Of a stretch of DNA of 64,000 nt, positions 31,315-39,899 are shown piece by piece. The DNA comes from Paenibacillus woosongensis. GTDB lineage: Bacteria > Bacillota > Bacilli > Paenibacillales > Paenibacillaceae. Both the position numbers and the translations under genes were made by a program. The stretch covers positions 124,001 through 188,000 of the forward strand of contig NZ_WNZW01000001.1 in the NCBI RefSeq assembly GCF_009725165.1. The letters are read 5' to 3'. How positions within the stretch are numbered: position 1 is the stretch's first letter; the number at the start of each line of letters is the position of its first letter. Below the pieces are notes generated by a model that saw only the letters and a program-made list of their open reading frames with translations, was not told the origin of the DNA and made no database searches.

Positions 31315-31611
31315 ATGCATCCAATTTTAGAATATATTACAGGAATGAATAAGCTAACGGATGAAGTCATTGCGATGGACTTGCTTATTAATGCTAAAAG
31401 CGGGGTTAGAAATTATGCGATGGCCGTTACAGAATGTATAACCCCTGAAATCAAAACAGTGTTGACAAAACAACTGGAGGAAGCGATCGATACTCATGAA
31501 ATGATCCTCGCTTATATGATAGAGCGGGGTCTGTACCATCCCTACAATGTAAATGAGCAAATTCAGTTGGATTTGCAGAATATACAAACCGCTATGAATA
31601 TTCCAACTTAA
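31315..31611 (+). CDS. Spore coat protein CotF family (second copy)
   Basis: 98 residues, paralogue of the 128-residue CotF protein: IAMDLLINAKSGVRN and ERGLYHPYNVNEQIQLD match it block for block, but it lacks the C-terminal tail. It begins 5 nt after the preceding stop and ends the operon. Confidence 0.88.
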   Translation: MHPILEYITGMNKLTDEVIAMDLLINAKSGVRNYAMAVTECITPEIKTVLTKQLEEAIDTHEMILAYMIERGLYHPYNVNEQIQLDLQNIQTAMNIPT

Positions 31612-31657
31612 CCCCTAAGATTCATAACTGTTCCGTACCACAACCATGCTCAGACTC

Positions 31658-31679
31658 ACGGCACTCTGTGCCGTTTTTT
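31658..31679 (+). terminator. Intrinsic terminator of the spore-coat operon
   Basis: ACGGCAC-TCT-GTGCCGT stem-loop followed by T residues, 46 nt after the last coat gene. Confidence 0.9.
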
Positions 31680-31713
31680 GTTGTCCCGAGTCATTATATT
31701 CCCTCACTTTTGA

Positions 31714-32257
31714 TTAACATCCTTGATCTTTGATTCTGCCAATTGTATCTTCAATGTTTTCTACGATCCCAAAACGGCCTTTAAAAATATTATTATTATA
31801 GAAGCGATATAAATCGCCGGCTAATAACCCCCCCATTATCGAAGGTTGTGTTTGTCTTCTCTGGGATAATCACTTGATACCCGTACTCAAATGCAGCCTT
31901 TAGAGTCGTATCTATACAATACTCAGTTTGCATCCCTGTGATTATTAATTGCTCGATTCCTTTACGCTCCAAATACTCTTTTAAACTTGTCCCTTTAAAG
32001 GCGGAGTTGAATTTTTTGTTGATCACCTTTTCATTTGCGAGCGGACTAATCCCACTATAAATTTGCCAGCCCTCCGTATTCGGTTCCAATTCCTCACCGA
32101 CAGGATCATCGTGCTGGACATAAATGACCTCTATGCTGTTTTCGCGGCATGCGGAAATTAGTCTCTGTATATTTTTTATAACGGTCTCAATTTCAAAAGG
32201 TTTAGCTTGCACTAATGCGTTTTGGACATCCACAACTAATAGTGCTGCATTCTTCAT
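31714..32257 (-). pseudogene. Isochorismatase-like cysteine hydrolase with a G-tract frameshift
   Basis: The N-terminal frame gives MKNAALLVVDVQNALV (catalytic Asp) and the Cys region ITGMQTEYCIDTT, then runs into a run of seven G (plus-strand C at 31828-31834) and ends early as VISRRFISLL. With six G the frame continues as LLAGDLYRFYNNNIF and stops at 31714, the C-terminus expected for the family. So a one-base expansion truncates the protein. It is unrelated to the siderophore isochorismatase. The start has AGGGGG 10 nt upstream. Possible phase variation, decay or sequencing error. Confidence 0.85.
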
Positions 32258-32385
32258 ATGCGATGTTCCCCCTATAAAGTTAAATATTCTTCTGAAAAAC
32301 AACTTCGTCTTTCTTTACGTAATGCGACTTGGTATAGGTCCTCATCACAGCCTCATTGCGCAGGTATTTGGAGATTCCTCCCTTA

Positions 32386-32784
32386 TTAATACCTTGGATA
32401 AAAACCGATAACCTTCATCGATTTGGGGTCGATGATAGGCACAATGGGACCTAAAAGCCCATCTTGTTCTGTATTAAATGTTACTGCGATTAATATGGAT
32501 TCCGTTTTCTCGATCTGCTCCAGCTTCTTCTTCTGTTCATCGGTTGTGGGAATGATCCATTTATCTTTAGATTCGATGAGCTCCACTCTAGCTTGTTCCC
32601 AATTTGTCGTAATAGTATCGTATCGATTGTTCTCCACACTCTTCCAGGCGATTTTCCTGATCTCATGCAAATCCAGGCTGGAAACTCCGTTTGACCTGCT
32701 GCCTAGGAACAACGAAAGACCGAGGAGTAACACCGTGACCGCGATCAAACCGGCGGCCATTGCAACGACCCGTATTTTTCTCAT
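32386..32784 (-). CDS. Membrane-anchored hypothetical protein
   Basis: 132 residues: a short basic N-terminus, one membrane helix (VVAMAAGLIAVTVLLLGLSL) and an extracellular part of about 100 residues without recognised motifs. ATG at 32784 fits AAGGATGGG better than the upstream ATG. No family recognised. Confidence 0.65.
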   Translation of the reverse strand: MRKIRVVAMAAGLIAVTVLLLGLSLFLGSRSNGVSSLDLHEIRKIAWKSVENNRYDTITTNWEQARVELIESKDKWIIPTTDEQKKKLEQIEKTESILIAVTFNTEQDGLLGPIVPIIDPKSMKVIGFYPRY

Positions 32785-32829
32785 TGCACCCATCCTTATT
32801 CAAAATTATTGTTTGGAAGCACGCATGTA

Positions 32830-33338
32830 TCATTGCTTTTCATATAAATTGGCACTCCAACCCTCTCCATCGATTCTGCGAATATATTGAAATCCATAAT
32901 CTCCGTAGTATTGATTAAGCCTTGGATTTTCTGCCATGCAATCAAGCCTGATCCATTTTTTTCCTTTAATCCTGATCTGCTGTTCAGCGCTTTTCAAGAG
33001 ATATTTTCCAATATCTAATCCTCGATATTTTCTATTAACTGCGAATCTATGTATGTACCCGGATTCTAAATTGTCAAGCTCCTGCCAAATGAGCGGGTCT
33101 GACCAGGTCAAAGTATAAGTTCCGACAATTTCATTGTTCCATTCGGCCAGATATACGTCCGATCCATCATTCATAAATTCCAAAACTTGCTCCAAATAAA
33201 ATATTCCGGCCTCCATTGGTAGATCCCTTTGGAATTGAGCCATCTAGCCGAATTCTGCCATAAGCCCAATATAATTGGCGCCTCTTCGCGCAGCGCAGGT
33301 CTAATAAGCAGCTGTGTCCTAAGATCATCCTCTAGCAT
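32830..33338 (-). pseudogene. GNAT acetyltransferase with an N-terminal frameshift
   Basis: Beginning at ATG 33338 (behind AAGGGGG) the frame reads LLIRPALREEAPIILGLW and SKGIYQWRPEYF, a GNAT N-terminus. A one-base loss near 33194-33200 shifts the frame, and the rest continues as LEQVLEFMNDGSDVYLAEW with the acetyl-CoA loop and C-terminus YGDYGFQYIRR. Joined, the two frames give a normal-size GNAT of about 169 residues. A shorter form starting inside (MAQFQRD) would lack the first strand and helix. It overlaps the end of the kinase gene by 14 nt, so the two form an operon. Confidence 0.75.
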
Positions 33339-33861
33339 ATGCATTCCCCCTTTTCGATTCCATCCCGGCCAGATACTTCTTTACTTCCTTAGTTGTTCTA
33401 AAAATAATGACCTGTTTTTGTTCTTTAACTTGATCAAGCGTTTCTAATATTTTGCCCCTGCTTCTTGCCCTGAAGTTCCAAATCCACCGCAAAAATTCTA
33501 AATCGATCTTCTCGGTACAGCCTGCTGCCATATCCTCTCTCGTTCGCCCATGATTGAGGATTCTGCGTTTAATTGCCCGATAGATGCACAATAAACGCGG
33601 AAAATCGAAAAAAAATACAACGTCCGCATCGATAAGCCTCTTATCTAAAGTTCTGGAGTAATTACCATCCATAATGTAACCATCATGATTCAGCAATTCT
33701 TCGATCGTCTGATCCCACTCTTCTTCGGTTGCAGCGATCCAGCCTGCCTTCCAATAGAACGAGTCAAGATGAATCACCGACAGTCCGGTGAGATGTCCTA
33801 AACGTGTTGAAAAGGTAGATTTGCCGGAGCCTGCACATCCCAATACAAGCACTTTCTTCAT
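33325..33861 (-). CDS. P-loop kinase, topology-modulation/FlaR-like family
   Basis: 179 residues. Walker A is GCAGSGKST, followed by HLDSFYWKAGW and DGNYSRTLDKR, features of the small adenylate-kinase-like proteins annotated as topology modulation protein. The true substrate of this family is unknown. ATG at 33861 follows GGGGAGG. It stands behind copy 3 of the promoter-hairpin leader and heads a short operon with the broken GNAT. Confidence 0.85.
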   Translation of the reverse strand: MKKVLVLGCAGSGKSTFSTRLGHLTGLSVIHLDSFYWKAGWIAATEEEWDQTIEELLNHDGYIMDGNYSRTLDKRLIDADVVFFFDFPRLLCIYRAIKRRILNHGRTREDMAAGCTEKIDLEFLRWIWNFRARSRGKILETLDQVKEQKQVIIFRTTKEVKKYLAGMESKRGNAYARG

Positions 33862-33880
33862 CAAAGATGCCTCCCCGTAT

Positions 33881-33961
33881 AAAAAATAAAAAGCCCCAGC
33901 ATTAGATAGCCCTTATCTTAAGCTGGAGCGATGGTTACCGGAGCTTACTTCCACAATTATA
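33881..33961 (-). promoter_or_regulatory. Recurrent promoter-hairpin leader, copy 3
   Basis: TATAAT at 33956-33961 (minus), AGCTC at 33941-33945, hairpin at 33893-33929 with stem GCTCCAGC/GCTGGGGC, upper stem GATA/TATC and loop AGGGC. The loop pairs with AGCTC if one G-U pair is allowed. A T-rich run (TTTTTATTTTTT) follows at 33881-33892. It lies 20 nt before the kinase gene. Confidence 0.78.
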
Positions 33962-34068
33962 CATCCTCAAATCGATTGGCGTAAGCTACTGAGCGCAATA
34001 ATATTAGGGCAGGCTGCGCCAAACCAAACTGCACTCGCGCGTGATCCTAGCGATGTCCCCGCCTGACT

Positions 34069-34207
34069 TTAAAAGGAATCTTGGCTTAGCCTCATCACCA
34101 AAAACTCGGTTTCCTGACCGGCGGCTATGCTCATGAACGACTGTCCTCTCGTAAATCCAGCGCGCTCGTATACTTTAATGGCCCCATGGCTATTGTTGTT
34201 TAGTTCT
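34069..34207 (-). pseudogene. C-terminal GNAT fragment at the edge of the helicase operon
   Basis: The frame reads IELNNNSHGAIKVYERAGF followed by TRGQSFMSI and ends RLSQDSF at a TAA, which is a typical GNAT C-terminus (N..S..AI.VYER.GF). Everything upstream is replaced by the helicase gene, whose stop overlaps the fragment by two bases. No start or ribosome site. It marks a recombination boundary. Confidence 0.7.
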
Positions 34208-36398
34208 ATTCATGAGCAGCCAGCACCGCGGCCAGTCCTTGCACATCCAGTCCGTCTACGGCAAAAGCACGCCGCACCAGCTCAGGAGGCACGAATTCGT
34301 CGTACTTACCCAGGTATGGTGCTTCGGCGGCATCCAGTAAAGCTTCCGCATCCGTGACCGCGGATAGTTCAGATTGTATGCCTGCCAGCAGCTCATCGGC
34401 AGACGCTCTTCCTGAAACGACCATGTAATACGGCTCCATCGGGACAACTTGACGTAATCCCATCGGCTCGGCAAGATTATGCTTCAGAAGGCGCTCCAGG
34501 GTACGAAATTGCTTGCTTCCAGCCCACGGCAAAATAAACAGCGAATCGCCGCCCGCCGGTATAACCGGACTGCGCAGCAGCCCGCTCTCCCGGGCCAGTC
34601 TCCGGGCCCGCTCCAGTCGGTTGACCGCACCGGGAGCCAGGTATGGGTACAGCGTCTGTTCCAGCAGAACCTGGCGCATTTTGTGCAGCACCCGCGTATG
34701 AACGTCGCCGCCGGCACCAAGCCAAAGCGTATCCACCTTGCCCTTGGAGGATTTGACATAGACAGCCCTGTGCTTGCTGTCGACTTCCTCCACCTTCCAC
34801 AGCTTGCCGGCCAATGAGAAGCAATAGCCCGGCGGCGGCACGGTTGTGATGCTGCCGATCTCCTCAGAGCCGTTATAAACCGCATGCTCTTCGTCATCCT
34901 TGAACACCGCATAGAAGCGGAAGTTGTTTACGATCTTCTCACCGCCAAGCCCGATGATTAAGGCGCCTTCCTCTGTCTGCTGAATATGATCTGTCTGTAG
35001 TAAATACCGCAGAAGCTGCTTGAATTCCTCCGGCTCTACGCCGCGAAAAGCAGGCAGGGTCAGCACGGCCTGCGCCAGCTCGGCGGGCATTGCCTCGCCG
35101 ATGCTTTTGAGCGTGCTCATCGTTTGATGATAGAGCACGCCAACGGGCTTGCGCCGCAAATCCAGCGGCTCTACCCAGCGCTCGCGGACGTACAGCTCAA
35201 TGACAGCGATCGCCCGCAGGAGCGTCCACGGCATTCGGGCAGGCAGCTGTGCCTCTTCATCCTCTTCCTCCGCACAGAGGAACATCATTTCCGACGCCTG
35301 ATCCCCCCGCCGGCCGGAACGTCCCAGCCGCTGCACGAAGCTGGAGCAGCTGTATGGTGCGCCGAGCTGAATGACTCGCTCCAGCTCGCCAAGGTCGATG
35401 CCGAGCTCCAGCGTCACCGTCGCTGCCGCCACCGCCGGCCCGGGGCCGGACCGGAGCGCTGCTTCGGTCTCCTCGCGCAGCATCGCCGATATGCTCCCGT
35501 GGTGTACGTGGAATACGTCATGATCCTCCCGCTTCGCGGCGATTCGCCGCAGTTCCAGCGTAGTCAGCTCGGCGTCGGAGCGGCTGTTGGTGAAGACGAG
35601 CGCTTTTTTCCGGTGCGTATGGTCATAGATGAAGCTGTAATAGTTTTGCTTTGCCAGCTCCAAATGCTCGGCCTCCCGCTCATCCCGGGCGTCCGGGAAC
35701 GAGAAGTGCTCCACCGACAGCTTCAGTTTCCGTCCGCCTTGGGGAGATACGACCTCCACGGGCTGCGAGGTTCCGGCTCCAAGCCAGCGGGCCGCGGCCT
35801 CGTAATCACTCAGCGTGGCAGACAGGCCGATTCGTCGCGGCGAACAGGAAGCCATGCGCTCCAGCCGGGTTAGCTGGCTCAGCACCTGGATGCCCCGGTC
35901 CGCCCCCATGAACGCATGAACCTCATCAATCATAATGTACCGCAAATCATGGAACAAAGCCGGAATCGCATTCGGCCTGTTCATGAGCAGCCCCTCCAGG
36001 GACTCGGGCGTAATTTGCAGGACACCGGAAGGCCGCTGCACCAGCTTGGTTTTCTCCGCCTGGGAGACATCGCCGTGCCAGTGCCATACCGGTACCTCCC
36101 CCTCCCGCAGCAGCTCGGTTATGCGCTCGAATTGATCGTTGATCAGCGCCTTGAGCGGCCCGATATAAAGTATGCCGACGGACCCGGAGGGCCGATGATA
36201 CAGCTCTGTCAACGCCGGAAAAAAAGCCGCCTCCGTCTTACCCGACGCTGTGCCGGAGGCGATCAGCAAATGATGGCTCGTATCGAGCAGCACACGGCAG
36301 GCCTCGACCTGGGCCTCTCGCAGGCTGTCCCATTGCTTCCGGTAAATATATTCCTGGATAAACGGCGCCAGCCGGGAAAAAGAACTAGCTCCGCTCAT
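34206..36398 (-). CDS. sngC: Lhr-like DEAD/DEAH helicase of a Shango-type defence system
   Basis: 730 residues, superfamily 2 helicase. Walker A is ASGTASGKTEA (about 47-57), motif II is IDEVHAF, and motifs V-VI read LELGIDLGELERVIQLGAP and RLGRSGRRG. The C-terminal 300 residues are of unknown fold. The ATG overlaps the ATPase stop (ATGA), so the helicase is the third gene of a translationally coupled operon with a TerB protein and an ATPase. That set matches Shango (TerB-like SngA, ATPase SngB, DEAD/H helicase SngC), reported to protect against phage. The assignment rests on domain composition and order; sequence similarity to known Shango proteins was not tested. Confidence 0.82.
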   Translation of the reverse strand: MSGASSFSRLAPFIQEYIYRKQWDSLREAQVEACRVLLDTSHHLLIASGTASGKTEAAFFPALTELYHRPSGSVGILYIGPLKALINDQFERITELLREGEVPVWHWHGDVSQAEKTKLVQRPSGVLQITPESLEGLLMNRPNAIPALFHDLRYIMIDEVHAFMGADRGIQVLSQLTRLERMASCSPRRIGLSATLSDYEAAARWLGAGTSQPVEVVSPQGGRKLKLSVEHFSFPDARDEREAEHLELAKQNYYSFIYDHTHRKKALVFTNSRSDAELTTLELRRIAAKREDHDVFHVHHGSISAMLREETEAALRSGPGPAVAAATVTLELGIDLGELERVIQLGAPYSCSSFVQRLGRSGRRGDQASEMMFLCAEEEDEEAQLPARMPWTLLRAIAVIELYVRERWVEPLDLRRKPVGVLYHQTMSTLKSIGEAMPAELAQAVLTLPAFRGVEPEEFKQLLRYLLQTDHIQQTEEGALIIGLGGEKIVNNFRFYAVFKDDEEHAVYNGSEEIGSITTVPPPGYCFSLAGKLWKVEEVDSKHRAVYVKSSKGKVDTLWLGAGGDVHTRVLHKMRQVLLEQTLYPYLAPGAVNRLERARRLARESGLLRSPVIPAGGDSLFILPWAGSKQFRTLERLLKHNLAEPMGLRQVVPMEPYYMVVSGRASADELLAGIQSELSAVTDAEALLDAAEAPYLGKYDEFVPPELVRRAFAVDGLDVQGLAAVLAAHE

Positions 36399-37735
36399 AA
36401 CTCAAACTCCGCCAGGAAATCATCCAGTTCATCCTGCGCTCCGTCCTTGCGGTCACCCGTGCCAGCTGCATGCTCCCGTTCCCGTTCGCCCAGCAGCTCC
36501 GCGAACGAAAGCTCCTTATGCTGGTACAGCATATGCAGCACATCCATGAAATCCCGGACCACCTCGCGGGTCGTCAGCAGTTCTTCGGCGCCAAGCCGGT
36601 TCACCGCCGCCTGCATGAAGGCGATCAGCTGTTCATCCGCAAGCTGAGACTCGTAGCCGAAATGCATAGCATGGATATCCCGCAGCTTCTGCAGCAAAAC
36701 GAGGATTTCCTCGTGGGACAGCATGTCCAGCTTCAGAATCGGCGAGGTGTATGTCCGGCGCGAGCTGCTGCTGTAACGGCCATCCATCAAACGGGAACGC
36801 AGGGCATCATAGCTGAACAGCCCTCTGCGTTCGTCCTCGACGAACTGAGGTGTCCCGCCAAGGTAAATTCCCAGGTGCTGGGCTTTCCCCTGCATCGTGT
36901 CGTTGAACATCGTCAGCAGCTTCTCGTAGTTGCTCTGGCGGGATATGCTATTGGTGATTTTGTACAAATTGACGCCTTCATCCATAAACAGCAGCAGCCC
37001 TTTATACCCGATGCGCACTGCAAATTCCGCCCACAGCTTCATGTAATCGTACCAATTGTCATCGTCGATGATGACGCCGACGCCGAGCTCTTTGCGCGCC
37101 TCCGTCCGGGTCGGGTACTCCCCGCGCAGCCAGCGCAGCGCCGACGCTTTCCGGTCGTCATCCCCCAGCTTGCAGCCGCTCCAATAGGCAGCCAGCACTT
37201 TGGCGAAATCAAAGCCGTGCACCAGATTCTGCATCTCATTGCATACCGCATAAATCCGAAGCTCTACCGCTTCATGCAGCGCCGGATCGCCGGGCCGCAG
37301 ACCGGCAGCCTGCATTTGCTCCTGCTGTAGTGAAGCGATCCATTTTTGCAGCATCGGCTCCAAGGCGCCGCCATCCGGTCTCGTTCGAGTGGACATGTTC
37401 ATCATTAGCTCACGGTAGGTAGCAAGCCCTTGTCCTTTGGTGCCGACAAGCCGCCGCTCTGGCGATAAATCACCGTCAGCCACTACAAACTCCCGGTCCA
37501 TCGCATAATTGCGGATCATTTGCAGCAAGAAGCTTTTGCCGCTTCCATACCGTCCTGTAATCAGGCGAAAAGCTGCCCCGCCTTCCGCGATATTGTCCAT
37601 ATCCTGCAGAATTGAAGCCACCTCGGCCCTTCGCCCGACGGCGATATGCTCCAGCCCGACCCGTGGAACTACCCCTGCTGTCAGGGAGTTCACCAATGCC
37701 GTGGTCAGGCGTTTTGGTATTTGTATCTGTTTCAT
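36395..37735 (-). CDS. sngB: BREX-type ATP-binding protein (DUF2791-like) of the Shango-type system
   Basis: About 446 residues. Walker A is GRYGSGKS (61-68 from the chosen start) and Walker B LLLFMDEG, followed by NLYKITNSISRQSNYEKLL. The overall pattern is that of the ATP-binding domain named for BREX systems. Start MKQIQIPKRL has GAGGTGA upstream and lies 10 nt after the TerB gene stop; a longer reading to 37759 would overlap that gene. The 4-nt overlap with the helicase indicates one operon and probably a complex. Confidence 0.82.
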   Translation of the reverse strand: MKQIQIPKRLTTALVNSLTAGVVPRVGLEHIAVGRRAEVASILQDMDNIAEGGAAFRLITGRYGSGKSFLLQMIRNYAMDREFVVADGDLSPERRLVGTKGQGLATYRELMMNMSTRTRPDGGALEPMLQKWIASLQQEQMQAAGLRPGDPALHEAVELRIYAVCNEMQNLVHGFDFAKVLAAYWSGCKLGDDDRKASALRWLRGEYPTRTEARKELGVGVIIDDDNWYDYMKLWAEFAVRIGYKGLLLFMDEGVNLYKITNSISRQSNYEKLLTMFNDTMQGKAQHLGIYLGGTPQFVEDERRGLFSYDALRSRLMDGRYSSSSRRTYTSPILKLDMLSHEEILVLLQKLRDIHAMHFGYESQLADEQLIAFMQAAVNRLGAEELLTTREVVRDFMDVLHMLYQHKELSFAELLGEREREHAAGTGDRKDGAQDELDDFLAEFEL

Positions 37736-37745
37736 CGGTGTCACC

Positions 37746-39371
37746 TCATTTATAAACATGTTGAACTAAGCAGACTCCCAGTTCTTCCTTGTATTCCTGG
37801 GCGATCTCATCACCGTCGACGAGCAAGTCGCCGATGCACTCCATCGCAATTTCGTTGATTTCGTCCAGCAGCAGCTCGGGCATGGAGCCGGCCTGTTCGG
37901 CAATGCCGTGCCGTACCGCGGCGTCCTCTCCATCAAGCAGAGCGGACAGCATGTTGAGATGCGCGGCGGATAACCGGGCGAATAATTCACGCCACTCCTC
38001 CGGCAGCTCCGTCCCAATCCCTTCTGCCGCAGCTTCGCTAAGCGCCACTTCCCCGGGCTCCATCCAGCCCCGCTCAAAATCGAGCTCCGCCTGCTGCAGC
38101 CTCGCTGATTGCTCAGGATCCGGCACCTTGCCCGCTTTGGACAGCTTAGCCGGCAGCGCTGCTTCTTCCCTGCTCTCATCTGACACAGGTGTCTGCTCCT
38201 CAGTCGTCAGCATATCCCGCACCTCATCCGACTCCCACTGAATCCTTTGCAGCTTCGACGTGTTGATTTTCACTTTAGGGACGAAGGCTCTAGCCTCCTC
38301 CGCCTTACGCTGCTCGAATTCTTTATGCAGGAATCGTGCAACCAGCTGTTCCACGCTGGACTCCACTGTAATTCCCCGCAGCTTGCCTCGAAATCCCGAT
38401 AACTCGCGAAGTTTGTTCTCCGTGAGCCTGACAAGCTGGGTTACATACAAGCGCAGCGGGAGGTATGTGCTAATCGGCAGAACGCTTACCATAACGTCGC
38501 GCCCATACAGCTCGTGATCATATACAGCAGTGCGGAACAAGGGCCTGCTGACTTTTTTCTCGCGGGGCATGAACCGTTCCAGCAGCCTTACGCCCTCGGA
38601 CTTAGACAAATAACCATCGACCATCGCCACCACTTTCGGCGCATAGGCCTGCAAATCCTTGCGCCCCTGCCCGGTGTAAAAACGGCTCTTCTCCACATCA
38701 TAGTCGATCATCGTCCTCAGCATATCCCAGGTCAGCACAAGCGGCTCTGCGGTAAATCTGCGTTTCCACTCCAGCTCTTTCAACTCCGCGGATAAATTCC
38801 GGGGGAGCTTCTGCAGCGGAGCCAATGGCTGGACATGCAGCTCGAATACCAGCCCGTAATCGTAAAGCCATTCGCGCACGTACGTGTCCAGCTTCGGATA
38901 TCGCTCCCGGTAAGCGAGCCAGACCCGCTGCATCTGCTCATGCCCTTCTGCCGGTTCATGTATGCCGATGCCATGAATCAGCTCGTACAGGTACACAAAA
39001 AGATAAGACAGATCCGTATCCGGATACCGCCCAGAGCGTACCTCTCCTCGCCAATACAAATACCAGCGCAGCTGCCCCGGCTGCATTTGCTCGTAAGTGG
39101 GCCAGTAAGCATGAAAAGGGATAAACTCTGCCGCTTCTCCGCCCTTCCATTCGAGCTCGCGCGCCTGCTCCACAAACTGCCGTTCCCGGGAGACATAGCG
39201 GAAATTTTGTCCCCAGTCCACTTCCCGCCCGCCACGCTCTGGTATTACCACAAAGGGCTCTGCCCGCTTCTGCTCCGGCTGCTCAAGCTCAATCTCTGCA
39301 AAGGTAAGCTGCTCCCTAATTCTTCCCTGGATGTTCACCATACCGTCGTGCCTGACCGTTCTTTCGTTCAT
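37746..39371 (-). CDS. sngA: TerB-domain protein of the Shango-type system
   Basis: 541 residues. The central part (about 50-270: YVSRERQFVEQARELEWK and the WP/GQLRWYLYWR block) fits the TerB-N domain, and the acidic C-terminal 150 residues (EIAMECIGDLLVDGDEIA) fit TerB-C. TerB-N/TerB-C proteins occur with helicases and P-loop ATPases in predicted defence operons. First gene of the three; GGAGG lies 10 nt before the ATG. No nuclease motif is evident by eye. Confidence 0.78.
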   Translation of the reverse strand: MNERTVRHDGMVNIQGRIREQLTFAEIELEQPEQKRAEPFVVIPERGGREVDWGQNFRYVSRERQFVEQARELEWKGGEAAEFIPFHAYWPTYEQMQPGQLRWYLYWRGEVRSGRYPDTDLSYLFVYLYELIHGIGIHEPAEGHEQMQRVWLAYRERYPKLDTYVREWLYDYGLVFELHVQPLAPLQKLPRNLSAELKELEWKRRFTAEPLVLTWDMLRTMIDYDVEKSRFYTGQGRKDLQAYAPKVVAMVDGYLSKSEGVRLLERFMPREKKVSRPLFRTAVYDHELYGRDVMVSVLPISTYLPLRLYVTQLVRLTENKLRELSGFRGKLRGITVESSVEQLVARFLHKEFEQRKAEEARAFVPKVKINTSKLQRIQWESDEVRDMLTTEEQTPVSDESREEAALPAKLSKAGKVPDPEQSARLQQAELDFERGWMEPGEVALSEAAAEGIGTELPEEWRELFARLSAAHLNMLSALLDGEDAAVRHGIAEQAGSMPELLLDEINEIAMECIGDLLVDGDEIAQEYKEELGVCLVQHVYK

Positions 39372-39441
39372 CGTCCATAGACCTCCATCACGACACTATT
39401 ATATCATCAAAGCGAAAGCTTGTTCGCATTTTTTAGGCGGC

Positions 39442-39717
39442 TTAGGGGCTATTTTCCTTATTACGGGCTTCATGCTTTATCTCCTCTAGCAGTTCCTCTT
39501 CAATCGCTTCATTGCTCATATTGAAATCGTCCTGCTCCACGATTCCTAGCTTTTCTTTAATACGTTGGATGTCGTTATACATTTCACGATTTCGGATATA
39601 CATGCTAAGAACCATCCCAAAAATAACAGAAACCAGAAGCAGCACTCCGACCGGACCCATAAATATGGAAACCAGTATGGCAATTATTATGGCAAGCAGC
39701 GTCCCAATGATAGACAT
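39442..39717 (-). CDS. Small membrane protein with charged tail
   Basis: 91 residues: two hydrophobic segments (about 4-22 and 24-40) and a cytoplasmic tail rich in Glu/Lys that may form a coiled coil (IQRIKEKLGIVEQDDF). GGAGGAA precedes the ATG. The family is not recognised. It lies just upstream of the TerB gene on the same strand and may be read into it, but the 70-nt gap leaves this open. Confidence 0.7.
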   Translation of the reverse strand: MSIIGTLLAIIIAILVSIFMGPVGVLLLVSVIFGMVLSMYIRNREMYNDIQRIKEKLGIVEQDDFNMSNEAIEEELLEEIKHEARNKENSP

Positions 39718-39821
39718 TTTCTATTCCTCCGCATCTGCATGCATCGTGATTTATCTGTATAATGATGCTATTTCATATTGAAGGCTAGCCAAATCCAAAA
39801 TAACGTCGAGTATCTATCTAA

Positions 39822-39869
39822 GAAAAAAGAGCGACTGTTGTGCTGAATGTTATCCACAAACCTCGCTCT
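39822..39869 (-). terminator. Intrinsic terminator
   Basis: AGAGCGA and TCGCTCT, with an inner TTGTG/CACAA pair, close a stem followed by six T on the minus strand. It ends the transcript of the hypothetical gene at 39900-40661. Confidence 0.75.
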
Positions 39870-39899
39870 AATGCTATACGATTACTTAGCATGATACAT

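Noticed and set aside
35124..37330. Several plus-strand frames of 240-290 codons in the helicase and ATPase genes
   Set aside because: Antisense shadows in GC-rich coding DNA; no ribosome sites or domains.
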